From an uncultured Clostridia bacterium (lineage in GTDB: Bacteria > Bacillota > Clostridia > Christensenellales > Aristaeellaceae): a stretch of 57,219 nt of DNA. The notes beneath the pieces were generated by a model that saw only the letters and a list, made by a program, of their open reading frames with translations, made no database searches and was not told the DNA's origin. Position numbers and translations under genes: made by a program. Below are positions 16,588 to 23,308 of this stretch, one piece after another (the first letter of the stretch is position 1; each line of letters starts with the position of its first letter). The stretch is taken from the NCBI GenBank assembly GCA_937886445.1, contig CALGBY010000028.1, forward strand, positions 1-57,219. Direction: 5' to 3'.

Positions 16588-17367
16588 TCACGGTTTGATG
16601 TTTTTATCTTTATCCGGGTTTCTGTTCACAAGGATCAGAAGCACCAGCAAGACAACGAACATAATGGCGCTGAGCGCGAAAAGCTCAGCCTTGATCCCCT
16701 TCTTCGCGCTCGAATAGATCAGCGTGGAGAGGTTCTGTACATTGGAGCCGGAAGCGGCAAAATAGCTGATGGTAAAATCGTCTATCGAAAGGGTAAAGCT
16801 GAGCAGGGCTCCCGTAATGATCCCGGGAACGATCTCCGGAATGATCACATGGAAAAGAGCGTACACCGGCGTCGCTCCCAGATCGAGCGCTGCTTCATAG
16901 CTGTGCTTGTTCATCTGCTTCAGCTTCGGCAGAACGGAAACGATCACATACGGCACATCAAAGGTGATATGCGCTAAAAGCATTGTCAGGTATCCGCGGT
17001 CCACACTCATAAAGATGAACAGCAGCAGCAGCGATACGCCCGTTACGATATCCGGCATCGTCATGGGGATATTGGTAAGGGTCATCATCAGCGCCTGCGG
17101 CTTCTTTTTCATGCTGAAAATGCCGATCGCGGCAAGCGTGCCGATCACAGTGGAAAAAAGAGACGCGAGTACAGCCACGGAAAGCGTCACGATCAGCGGG
17201 TTCAGCAGCCTCTTGTTCTGAAACAGATCGGCGTAGGGCTGCAGCGAGAAGCCTCCCCATTGCGCCCACGATCTTCCACCGTTAAAGGAAAGTACGATCA
17301 TTACCAAAATGGGCACATACAGGAAAAGCAGGATCAGAGCAAGGTATATCCGTTTCATGATCTTCAT
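16588..17367 (-). CDS. potC: Polyamine ABC transporter permease PotC
   Basis: 259 residues with six membrane segments. The EAA loop EAALDLGATPVYALFHV near 165 contacts the ATPase PotA. Near-identical layout to E. coli PotC. Its ATG overlaps the TGA of potB by one base (TGATG), so the two permease subunits are translationally coupled. Forms the inner-membrane channel with PotB. Confidence 0.96.
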   Translation of the reverse strand: MKIMKRIYLALILLFLYVPILVMIVLSFNGGRSWAQWGGFSLQPYADLFQNKRLLNPLIVTLSVAVLASLFSTVIGTLAAIGIFSMKKKPQALMMTLTNIPMTMPDIVTGVSLLLLFIFMSVDRGYLTMLLAHITFDVPYVIVSVLPKLKQMNKHSYEAALDLGATPVYALFHVIIPEIVPGIITGALLSFTLSIDDFTISYFAASGSNVQNLSTLIYSSAKKGIKAELFALSAIMFVVLLVLLILVNRNPDKDKNIKP

Positions 17368-19397
17368 CAGACTGCTCCGCCTCCTTCGCCCTTGGGATCC
17401 GCCTTTCTCAGAAGGCCGATACTGATAAGGATGAGTATCATCATGATCAGTGAAAGCGCGCTTCCCTCATTCCAGCTTTCCAGACTGGTGGAGATGAATT
17501 TGCTTTCGATCAGATCGCCGAACATCGTTACTTTTCCGCCGCCGAGAAGCCCGGAAATGTAGAAGGTAGTCACAGCGGGCATAAATACCATTGTGATCCC
17601 GCTTACCACACCTGGAACGGAAAGCGGAAGCGTGACCTTCACAAATGTCTGGAATTTGTTGCATCCCAGATCCATCGCCGCCTCGGAAAGACGGATGTCC
17701 ATTTTGTTCAGCACATTGTAAATGGGAAATACCATAAAGGGCAGGAAGTTGTATACCATGCCCAGTTGCACGGCGCCGGCGTTATTGATCAGCTGCAGCT
17801 TATCAAGCCCGAGACTCGTCAGCAGAGTGTTGATCACACCGTCGTCATTGAGCAGCGCCATCATGGCGATGGTCCTCAACAGGAAGTTCATCCACATCGG
17901 AACGATAAACAGGATCACGATCGTGGAACCAAGCCGGAATTCCCGGTCCGCCATGATATAAGCGGCGGGATAGCCGAGCAGAAGGCAGAACACGGTGCAG
18001 AGGAAGGCCATCCAGAGTGAAAACACAAAGATGTCCACATGCACTCTGCCGCGTTCATCCAGTGTTCCCGCGGAACTTTTTCCATCCTGCTGCGCGTTGA
18101 TCTTTTGCAGCTTTTGTCTCGCGATATAGTTGCTGTCCCAGAAAGCGGCAAAGTTGTCAAAGGTGAATTCCTTGGCGAGATAGGTGTTCTGGACCACACT
18201 GTTTTTTACCCTGTACACGCCCGGATGCTCAATGTTGAGATCCGTAAACGGTGTGCTTTCACCCGTTGCCGTATCCACGGTCTCCACGCTCTGCACAGGG
18301 TTTACCGTGGTCGTATTGATGAATACAAAATCAGTCGGAACTGTCTTTCTGCCGTTATAGGTGCATACGACATCCGTCGCGGCAAACGCGATCTCATCGG
18401 GTTCCGCAAGATAAAGAGAACCGTTTTCAAAGGAAACGCGGTAGTTGCCCTGGTCCTCCTCACCCAGCGCGTACACCTCATACATGCCGGGCTTGGTGCC
18501 GGGGTTGGCGTCCAGTGTATAGACGATCTTCTGGTCGTCCTTCTTATCATAGGTCATTCCGAGCAGGATCGCTCTGTACTCCGGTATTTTTTCACCCGCG
18601 ATACCGGAAATGTTCAGCACCTTTACAGTTACGGGAGCCGGCTTGACTGTGAGCGTATACCGGGCGCGAGCGGCCTCTTTCCCGTCCTTCACGGCTCTTA
18701 CCGTCACATTCAGCATTCCTGCGTCTGTAATGGCGGGAGCTTTTTCATTCCAGCTTTTTCCTTCATCCGTACTGTATTCCAGCACAGCATCCTGGTCAGA
18801 GCAGCAGGCGGAAGGACTCAGCTCCTGCTTATCAAAGGTCTTTTCATAATCCCTTACGGCGATAACGGTCTCCCCCTGTGGGGCCACGGTCATCGTACCC
18901 GATTTGAATACGATGTCATAGTCTCTTGTTGAAACCATATCGTTTTCAAATCCGATAACATACTCTCCCGGCTCCGTACCGGGTGTACATACCGGCTTGT
19001 ATTGCTTGATCAGGCTTTTCACACCCTGCTTGCTTCCGAATGTATAGCCGGTCACGGCCACGGTGAGTTCGGGCATTTCGCCGCCCGCGGTCATACTTTT
19101 ATTTTCGGCATATACGGTAACACAAGCCTTTTCGACTGTTACCGTGTAGGATGCTTCGGCACTGATATCCCCCTCGTTCTCATATTCCTTCTCCACAGTA
19201 TGCGTAAAGGAATAATACGCGACGATCAGGCAGGGGACCACCGTAAAAATCAGGATCCATACAATATAAGGCGAGGCGAAGAGCGGGCGCTTGAACCCGT
19301 GATGGCGGATCACATACGCGGCGACCAATATGATGAACGCTGCCAGCGCGACCCCCATCACGATCAGGCCCCAGCCCGGTACGCTGTTACTCATCAT
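17367..19397 (-). CDS. potB: PotB-like polyamine permease with large extracellular Ig-like (MBG-type) insertion
   Basis: 676 residues against about 275-285 for ordinary PotB. Residues 10-30 are an extra TM, 43-62 the canonical first TM (VWILIFTVVPCLIVAYYSF), about 455-665 the remaining five TMs with EAA loop EAAMDLGCNKFQTFVKV near 572. Between the first and second canonical TMs, residues 66-405 form an external insertion: two copies of an MBG_2-like Ig module (about 85-172 and 250-332; each ends with an NY/DY-x-I/V-x-F-x-x-G strand) and a middle Ig-like module. I start at the ATG 19397 because AAGGAGG is 9 nt upstream, inside the end of potA. Reading frame is open throughout, so this is not an assembly artefact by frame. 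Confidence 0.92.
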   Translation of the reverse strand: MMSNSVPGWGLIVMGVALAAFIILVAAYVIRHHGFKRPLFASPYIVWILIFTVVPCLIVAYYSFTHTVEKEYENEGDISAEASYTVTVEKACVTVYAENKSMTAGGEMPELTVAVTGYTFGSKQGVKSLIKQYKPVCTPGTEPGEYVIGFENDMVSTRDYDIVFKSGTMTVAPQGETVIAVRDYEKTFDKQELSPSACCSDQDAVLEYSTDEGKSWNEKAPAITDAGMLNVTVRAVKDGKEAARARYTLTVKPAPVTVKVLNISGIAGEKIPEYRAILLGMTYDKKDDQKIVYTLDANPGTKPGMYEVYALGEEDQGNYRVSFENGSLYLAEPDEIAFAATDVVCTYNGRKTVPTDFVFINTTTVNPVQSVETVDTATGESTPFTDLNIEHPGVYRVKNSVVQNTYLAKEFTFDNFAAFWDSNYIARQKLQKINAQQDGKSSAGTLDERGRVHVDIFVFSLWMAFLCTVFCLLLGYPAAYIMADREFRLGSTIVILFIVPMWMNFLLRTIAMMALLNDDGVINTLLTSLGLDKLQLINNAGAVQLGMVYNFLPFMVFPIYNVLNKMDIRLSEAAMDLGCNKFQTFVKVTLPLSVPGVVSGITMVFMPAVTTFYISGLLGGGKVTMFGDLIESKFISTSLESWNEGSALSLIMMILILISIGLLRKADPKGEGGGAV

Positions 19398-20478
19398 TCC
19401 GGCTGTCCTCCTTGGCATAGGGCTGCCAGTCTTCCTCCATGGGCTTCATGATATGGATATTGAAGGGCACCACGCTCAGGCCCACTCTTGAGCCTTCCGG
19501 CTGCATGGTGGTGGAATGCACCTTCCAGGTGGAATGCCCGGCGTCAATGATCATTTCAAAATGAACGCCCTTGAACAGTACAGAGCGCACCGTACCGGTG
19601 ATCTGGCCTACATCCTCTCCCACGATCAGCACATCCTCCGGACGGACCACGACATCAACAGGCGTATCCTCGCCGAAGCCGCTGTCCACACAGATGAACC
19701 TTGTACTGCAGAATTCCACAAGTTCATCCTCGATCATCCTGCCGCGGAAGATATTGGATTCACCGATAAAGTTGGCGACAAATGCGTTCTTAGGCTCATC
19801 GTAGATCTGCTTGGGCTTCCCGATCTGCTGGATATTGCCGTTGCGCATCACGGCGATGGTATCGCTCATCGTAAGCGCTTCTTCCTGGTCATGGGTAACA
19901 TAGATAAAGGTAATGCCCAGCTGTTGCTGCATATTTTTGATCTCAAGCTGCATCTCCTTGCGCAGCTTCAGGTCCAGAGCGCCCAGCGGTTCATCAAGCA
20001 GCAGCACCTCCGGTTCATTGACAAGCGCTCTCGCGATCGCGATACGCTGCTGCTGTCCGCCTGAAAGTGATTCCACGCTGCGCTTTCCGTAGCCCTGCAG
20101 GTTGACCAGTTCCAGCATCTTATCCACCTTGCGGTCGATCTCCTGCTTGGGGGTCTTCTTGATCTTCAGACCGAACGCGATGTTATCCTTCACATTAAGA
20201 TGGGGAAACAGCGCGTACTTCTGAAACACCGTATTGACCCTGCGCTTATAAGGCGGGTATTCGGTGATATCCTGTCCGTCAAAGATCACATGGCCGCTGT
20301 CCGGGGTTTCAAAGCCGCCGATGATCCTCAGCGTAGTCGTCTTTCCGCATCCGGAAGGCCCGAGCAAAGTGACAAATTCCTTTTTACGGATATAAAGATC
20401 GATACCGTTCAAAACCGTCGTGCCGTCATACTGTTTTCTGATTTTTTCAAGCGTGATAAGACGCGGCTGGTCATCCAT
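19387..20478 (-). CDS. potA: Polyamine ABC transporter ATPase PotA
   Basis: 363 residues. Walker A GPSGCGKTTTLR near 40, signature LSGGQQQRIAIARAL near 137, Walker B EVLLLDEPLGALD near 157, switch His in YVTHDQEEA, and a C-terminal OB/TOBE domain (VVRPEDVLIVGED). Energises uptake by PotBC. I chose the ATG at 20478: GGAGG is 9 nt upstream, while it directly abuts the alternative ATG at 20487. The end overlaps potB by 11 nt. Confidence 0.97.
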   Translation of the reverse strand: MDDQPRLITLEKIRKQYDGTTVLNGIDLYIRKKEFVTLLGPSGCGKTTTLRIIGGFETPDSGHVIFDGQDITEYPPYKRRVNTVFQKYALFPHLNVKDNIAFGLKIKKTPKQEIDRKVDKMLELVNLQGYGKRSVESLSGGQQQRIAIARALVNEPEVLLLDEPLGALDLKLRKEMQLEIKNMQQQLGITFIYVTHDQEEALTMSDTIAVMRNGNIQQIGKPKQIYDEPKNAFVANFIGESNIFRGRMIEDELVEFCSTRFICVDSGFGEDTPVDVVVRPEDVLIVGEDVGQITGTVRSVLFKGVHFEMIIDAGHSTWKVHSTTMQPEGSRVGLSVVPFNIHIMKPMEEDWQPYAKEDSRNDE

Positions 20479-20510
20479 AGCGGTCATCCTCCATTATTCA
20501 TCGATTCAGC

Positions 20511-21053
20511 TCAGAAATTGGGCGGTGTTGAGATCCACAGCACCTTAGCAGGTCTTTTTCCGTTATTTACAATAAAATGCTTCTGCGCGGGTCGTATGGA
20601 AAAGCTTTCACCTGTACGCACTCTCAGCGCGCGGTTTCCCACGACCAGTGTGACTGTTCCCGAAAGGACATAGCCGAATTCCTCCCCCTCATGAGCCAGA
20701 ACATCCGGTGACCGCCCTCCCTCATTCATTTCTACAAGAATGGGCTCCATGCTGTTTTTCTGAGCACTCGGTATCAGCCAGGTGATACTCCCCTTCAGTG
20801 TCTCCGGATCTTCCTTTACAAACATATCATTTTCGGAAAATACAGTCTTTTCATCGTCATCCTGTGAAAAAAACTCCCTGAGAGAGCTGCCCAGGCATTC
20901 CAGCATATCCGTAAGTGTGGCAATACTCGGTGACGCAAGGTTTCTTTCCACCTGTGAAATAAAGCCCTTGCTCAGCTCGCACCTGTCCGCCATTTCTTCC
21001 TGTGTAAGATTGCGCAGGGTCCTCAGCTGCCTTAGTTTTTCTCCGATATCCAT
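20511..21053 (-). CDS. XRE-family regulator with C-terminal cupin domain (PuuR-like)
   Basis: 180 residues: a helix-turn-helix at 5-60 (LRQLRTLRNLTQEEMADRC, KGFISQVERN) and a cupin at about 105-178 (LAHEGEEFGYVLSGTVTLVV). This architecture is that of PuuR and related small-molecule repressors that sense metabolites such as putrescine. It sits 32 nt upstream of potA and is the first gene of the operon; two identical-core palindromes lie between its promoter and start codon. It most likely represses its own operon when polyamine is abundant. Start at 21053 chosen by AAAGGAGG. Ligand not proven. Confidence 0.9.
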   Translation of the reverse strand: MDIGEKLRQLRTLRNLTQEEMADRCELSKGFISQVERNLASPSIATLTDMLECLGSSLREFFSQDDDEKTVFSENDMFVKEDPETLKGSITWLIPSAQKNSMEPILVEMNEGGRSPDVLAHEGEEFGYVLSGTVTLVVGNRALRVRTGESFSIRPAQKHFIVNNGKRPAKVLWISTPPNF

Positions 21054-21086
21054 CCGGATCCTCCTTTCCCGGGACACGCGCCGCTT

Positions 21087-21103
21087 GTTTAGAAAGACTA
21101 AAC
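21087..21103. promoter_or_regulatory. Operator palindrome 1 of the polyamine operon
   Basis: GTTTAG and CTAAAC separated by 5 bp (AAAGA). The same half-sites and spacing occur in palindrome 2, 35 bp away centre to centre. It lies in the 5' leader, between promoter and the regulator's start codon. Confidence 0.7.
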
Positions 21104-21119
21104 TCCGGGGCAATGCATC

Positions 21120-21140
21120 AAGTTTAGATTTACTAAACTT
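21120..21140. promoter_or_regulatory. Operator palindrome 2 of the polyamine operon
   Basis: Perfect inverted repeat: AAGTTTAG and CTAAACTT around ATTTA. It starts about 13 bp downstream of the -10 element, overlapping the initially transcribed region, an ideal place for repression by the adjacent XRE-cupin protein. Confidence 0.75.
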
Positions 21141-21153
21141 CAAAACGCAGTTT

Positions 21154-21182
21154 ATTAAATCACAACCCTATTTGCATGTCAA
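21154..21182 (-). promoter_or_regulatory. Sigma-A promoter of the regulator-potABCD operon
   Basis: Minus strand TTGACA (21177-21182), 17-bp spacer, TTTAAT (21154-21159). Predicted start near 21147, leader about 95 nt containing both operator palindromes. Confidence 0.85.
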
Positions 21183-21260
21183 TACCTTTTAAAAATTTCT
21201 TTTGATCATTTATTGTTTTTGCGCGTTTTCTGAGGCTCTCAGGCATTTTCGTCCGTACTG

Positions 21261-21289
21261 TTGCATTTGGTTCACCGATGTGCTATAAT
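21261..21289 (+). promoter_or_regulatory. Sigma-A promoter of the ctsR operon
   Basis: TTGCAT (21261-21266), 17 bp, TATAAT (21284-21289) with an upstream TG (TGCTATAAT). Start near 21296, inside the CtsR box. Confidence 0.85.
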
Positions 21290-21294
21290 TCAAA

Positions 21295-21311
21295 GGTCAA
21301 AGTAAGACAAT
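21295..21311 (+). promoter_or_regulatory. CtsR-type heptad box
   Basis: GGTCAAA, 3-bp spacer GTA, then AGACAAT, matching the known direct heptad repeat of CtsR operators ([A/G]GTCAAA N3 [A/G]GTCAAA): first heptad perfect, second 5 of 7. It covers the predicted transcription start, so CtsR should autorepress this operon. Confidence 0.75.
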
Positions 21312-21333
21312 TTTCTGTTACCCGGAGGTTCTG

Positions 21334-21813
21334 ATGAGACTGAGCGATACGATCGAAAACTTTATAAAAGACATGTTGGCTCAGGAGCAGGAGGAAATCG
21401 AGCTGAAGCGCAACGAGCTGGCTGATTATTTTCACTGTGCTCCCAGTCAGATCAATTATGTTCTTGCTACCCGTTTCACCCCCGATCACGGTTTCGTCAC
21501 CTCCAGCCAGCGCGGCGGAGGAGGATATATCCGCATCGTACGCATCCGGCGCTCAGGCAGTGAGCATCTGGCTTACCTGCTGCATCAGCGCATCGGTGAC
21601 ACGCTTGATGAAGCAGGCGCGATGCTTTTGTGCCGGCAGCTGGCCGAAAAGGAGATCGTTTCTCCCCGGGAAGCGTCCACCATGGCGGCTGCGCTGTCCT
21701 CGCGTGCCCTTTCCGTGCCGCTGACCGAAGCGCTCAAGGATGTATTGCGCGCAAAGATCATGAAAAGCATGCTTCTTTCCATAGCGCAGCGCACGCGTGA
21801 TACGGATGAATAA
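21334..21813 (+). CDS. ctsR: Heat-shock repressor CtsR
   Basis: 159 residues. N-terminal winged HTH with RNELADYFHCAPSQINYVLATRFT and the glycine-rich wing QRGGGGYIRI near 53-60, which is diagnostic. Dimeric repressor of clp genes, inactivated by heat and removed through McsB/ClpC in Bacillus. CGGAGGT ribosome site. First gene of the four-gene operon and 15 nt ahead of mcsA. Confidence 0.97.
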   Translation: MRLSDTIENFIKDMLAQEQEEIELKRNELADYFHCAPSQINYVLATRFTPDHGFVTSSQRGGGGYIRIVRIRRSGSEHLAYLLHQRIGDTLDEAGAMLLCRQLAEKEIVSPREASTMAAALSSRALSVPLTEALKDVLRAKIMKSMLLSIAQRTRDTDE

Positions 21814-21828
21814 ACGGAGGAATCTGAT

Positions 21829-22323
21829 ATGCTTTGCGAAGAATGTATGAAAAACGAATCGGAAGTACTGATCACAACGGTAGTAAACAGTACCACACTT
21901 ACAAGGCGTCTCTGCAGAGACTGCGCCCGCAAATACAGAAGCGGCAGCATCCGCGGTGTTTTTTCGGCGATCACCCTCTCTTTCCCGTTTCCGGAGGACG
22001 CGCAGCAGAAAATGTGCCCGGAATGCGGTACAGCTTTCTCTGCCTTTGTCAAAACAGGGCTCCTCGGCTGCAGCGAATGCTATACCGCGTTCCATGATGA
22101 GATCGCTTCTGTGCTGTCAAAGGTCACAGGAAAATCAGAGCACACAGGCTCCGCTCCCGCCTATACAAAGGAGCAGCTGAGCCAGAAGGATGAATTGCTC
22201 GGGCTGAACCGCAAAATGAAGGAAGCGATCGACAGCGAGGATTACGAAACGGCCGCCGTGCTGCGCGACAGGATCTCCGCACTTACCGGCGTGCTTTCCG
22301 GAAAGGATACAGAAAATGAATAA
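21829..22323 (+). CDS. mcsA: McsA, zinc-finger activator of McsB
   Basis: 164 residues with paired CxxC motifs (CEEC, CRDC, CPEC, CSEC) binding zinc, and a UVR domain at about 125-160 (LNRKMKEAIDSEDYETAAVLRD). In Bacillus it activates McsB and adapts it to ClpC. The stop overlaps the start of the next gene by 8 nt. Here its usual partner has lost catalytic residues, which makes the zinc and UVR parts notable as possibly the remaining functional adaptor. Confidence 0.95.
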   Translation: MLCEECMKNESEVLITTVVNSTTLTRRLCRDCARKYRSGSIRGVFSAITLSFPFPEDAQQKMCPECGTAFSAFVKTGLLGCSECYTAFHDEIASVLSKVTGKSEHTGSAPAYTKEQLSQKDELLGLNRKMKEAIDSEDYETAAVLRDRISALTGVLSGKDTENE

Positions 22324-23308
22324 TGTGATCACAGCCGGTATCTGCATATCAAGAAATCTTTCCGATCTTCCCTTCTCCGGCTTTCTTTCAGACGCTCAAA
22401 GGGATAACCTGACGCAAAGGCTGCTCGGCGCCGTTAAGGAAACAGGCGTCAGCTTTCGCTATATACCTTCCACGATACTCACAAAGAGTGAAAAAAACGA
22501 GTTGATCTCCAAGGGGCTCATAGGAGAAGAAACACTTTCAACACACTTTGACGGCTGCTTTTTCATCAATGCAGACAGCAGCGTATGCATTACTGCAGGT
22601 GAAGAGGATCATATACGCATACGCTGTTCCGGATCCGATCCGCGCGAGGCATTCCGTACAGCGCTTGAAATATCCGCTAAGCTTGCGGAAAAAATGGTTT
22701 TCGCGTATGACAGCCGTTTCGGATTTCTTACCGCCTGCCCCGCCTGTGCGGGTACAGCCATGAGCATCAGCGCTGTTATCCATCTGCCTTTCATATCACG
22801 CCGTTCAAAAAATGCCGAATATGTACGCAGGGCATCCGAATGCTCGCTCCGCCTCACTCCCGTCCATCCTGAAAACCCGCGCAATCCGGGAGACCTTTAT
22901 ACGCTCTCTACGGCATTTTCGCTGGGCTTTACCGAAAGCGAACTGCTTGACAAAATATGCGGGATGCTTGAAACGCTGAACGCGGCCGAGCAATCGCTTT
23001 TCATAGAGAGCAACGAGGAACAGCAATTGGCTCTGGAAGACAGGGCATACCGCTCGCTTGCTCTGCTTCAAAGCGCGAGGCTGCTGACCCGGGAGGAATT
23101 TTTGCAAAACTGGAGCGCCGTCAGAGCAGGCTGTGTTTGCGGCATCCTGAAGCTTGACGCGGTCTGCTGCAATGAACTGCTTTTCACAGGGCTCACGGCT
23201 CCGTTTGAACAATTCATCACAAACGAAAACGAGACTTCTCCCGCGCTTGCCGGAAGAGCTGCCGCCGTTCGGTTATTTATGGAAAAGGAGAACATGAAAT
23301 GCCTGTAA
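22316..23308 (+). CDS. McsB-like protein with degraded nucleotide-binding site (putative pseudokinase)
   Basis: 330 residues aligned along most of McsB, lacking about 20 N-terminal residues. Kept: EEDHIRIR (96-103) and a Cys in TACPACAGT (141), matching the catalytic Cys of Bacillus McsB. Lost: the SSRIRLARN motif is TAGICISRN, removing two phosphate-binding arginines; GTGLRASV is GTAMSISAV, removing another; and the GEGSEA loop with its catalytic Glu is replaced by HPENPRN. Arginine kinase activity is therefore doubtful. The C-terminal RAAAVR resembles part of the phosphoarginine-binding RDIRRA segment. It overlaps mcsA and clpC, so it is kept in the operon and probably acts as adaptor or binder. 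Confidence 0.85.
   Translation: MNNVITAGICISRNLSDLPFSGFLSDAQRDNLTQRLLGAVKETGVSFRYIPSTILTKSEKNELISKGLIGEETLSTHFDGCFFINADSSVCITAGEEDHIRIRCSGSDPREAFRTALEISAKLAEKMVFAYDSRFGFLTACPACAGTAMSISAVIHLPFISRRSKNAEYVRRASECSLRLTPVHPENPRNPGDLYTLSTAFSLGFTESELLDKICGMLETLNAAEQSLFIESNEEQQLALEDRAYRSLALLQSARLLTREEFLQNWSAVRAGCVCGILKLDAVCCNELLFTGLTAPFEQFITNENETSPALAGRAAAVRLFMEKENMKCL

Noticed and set aside
17367..19397. PotB insertion as an assembly chimera of an adhesin and a permease
   Set aside because: The frame is open across both junctions, the codon style does not change, and the operon overlaps on both sides are exact; still worth a read-level check.
22316..23308. mcsB as a decaying pseudogene
   Set aside because: The frame is intact, overlaps with both neighbours are kept, and the fold-defining motifs remain; more consistent with retained non-kinase function.
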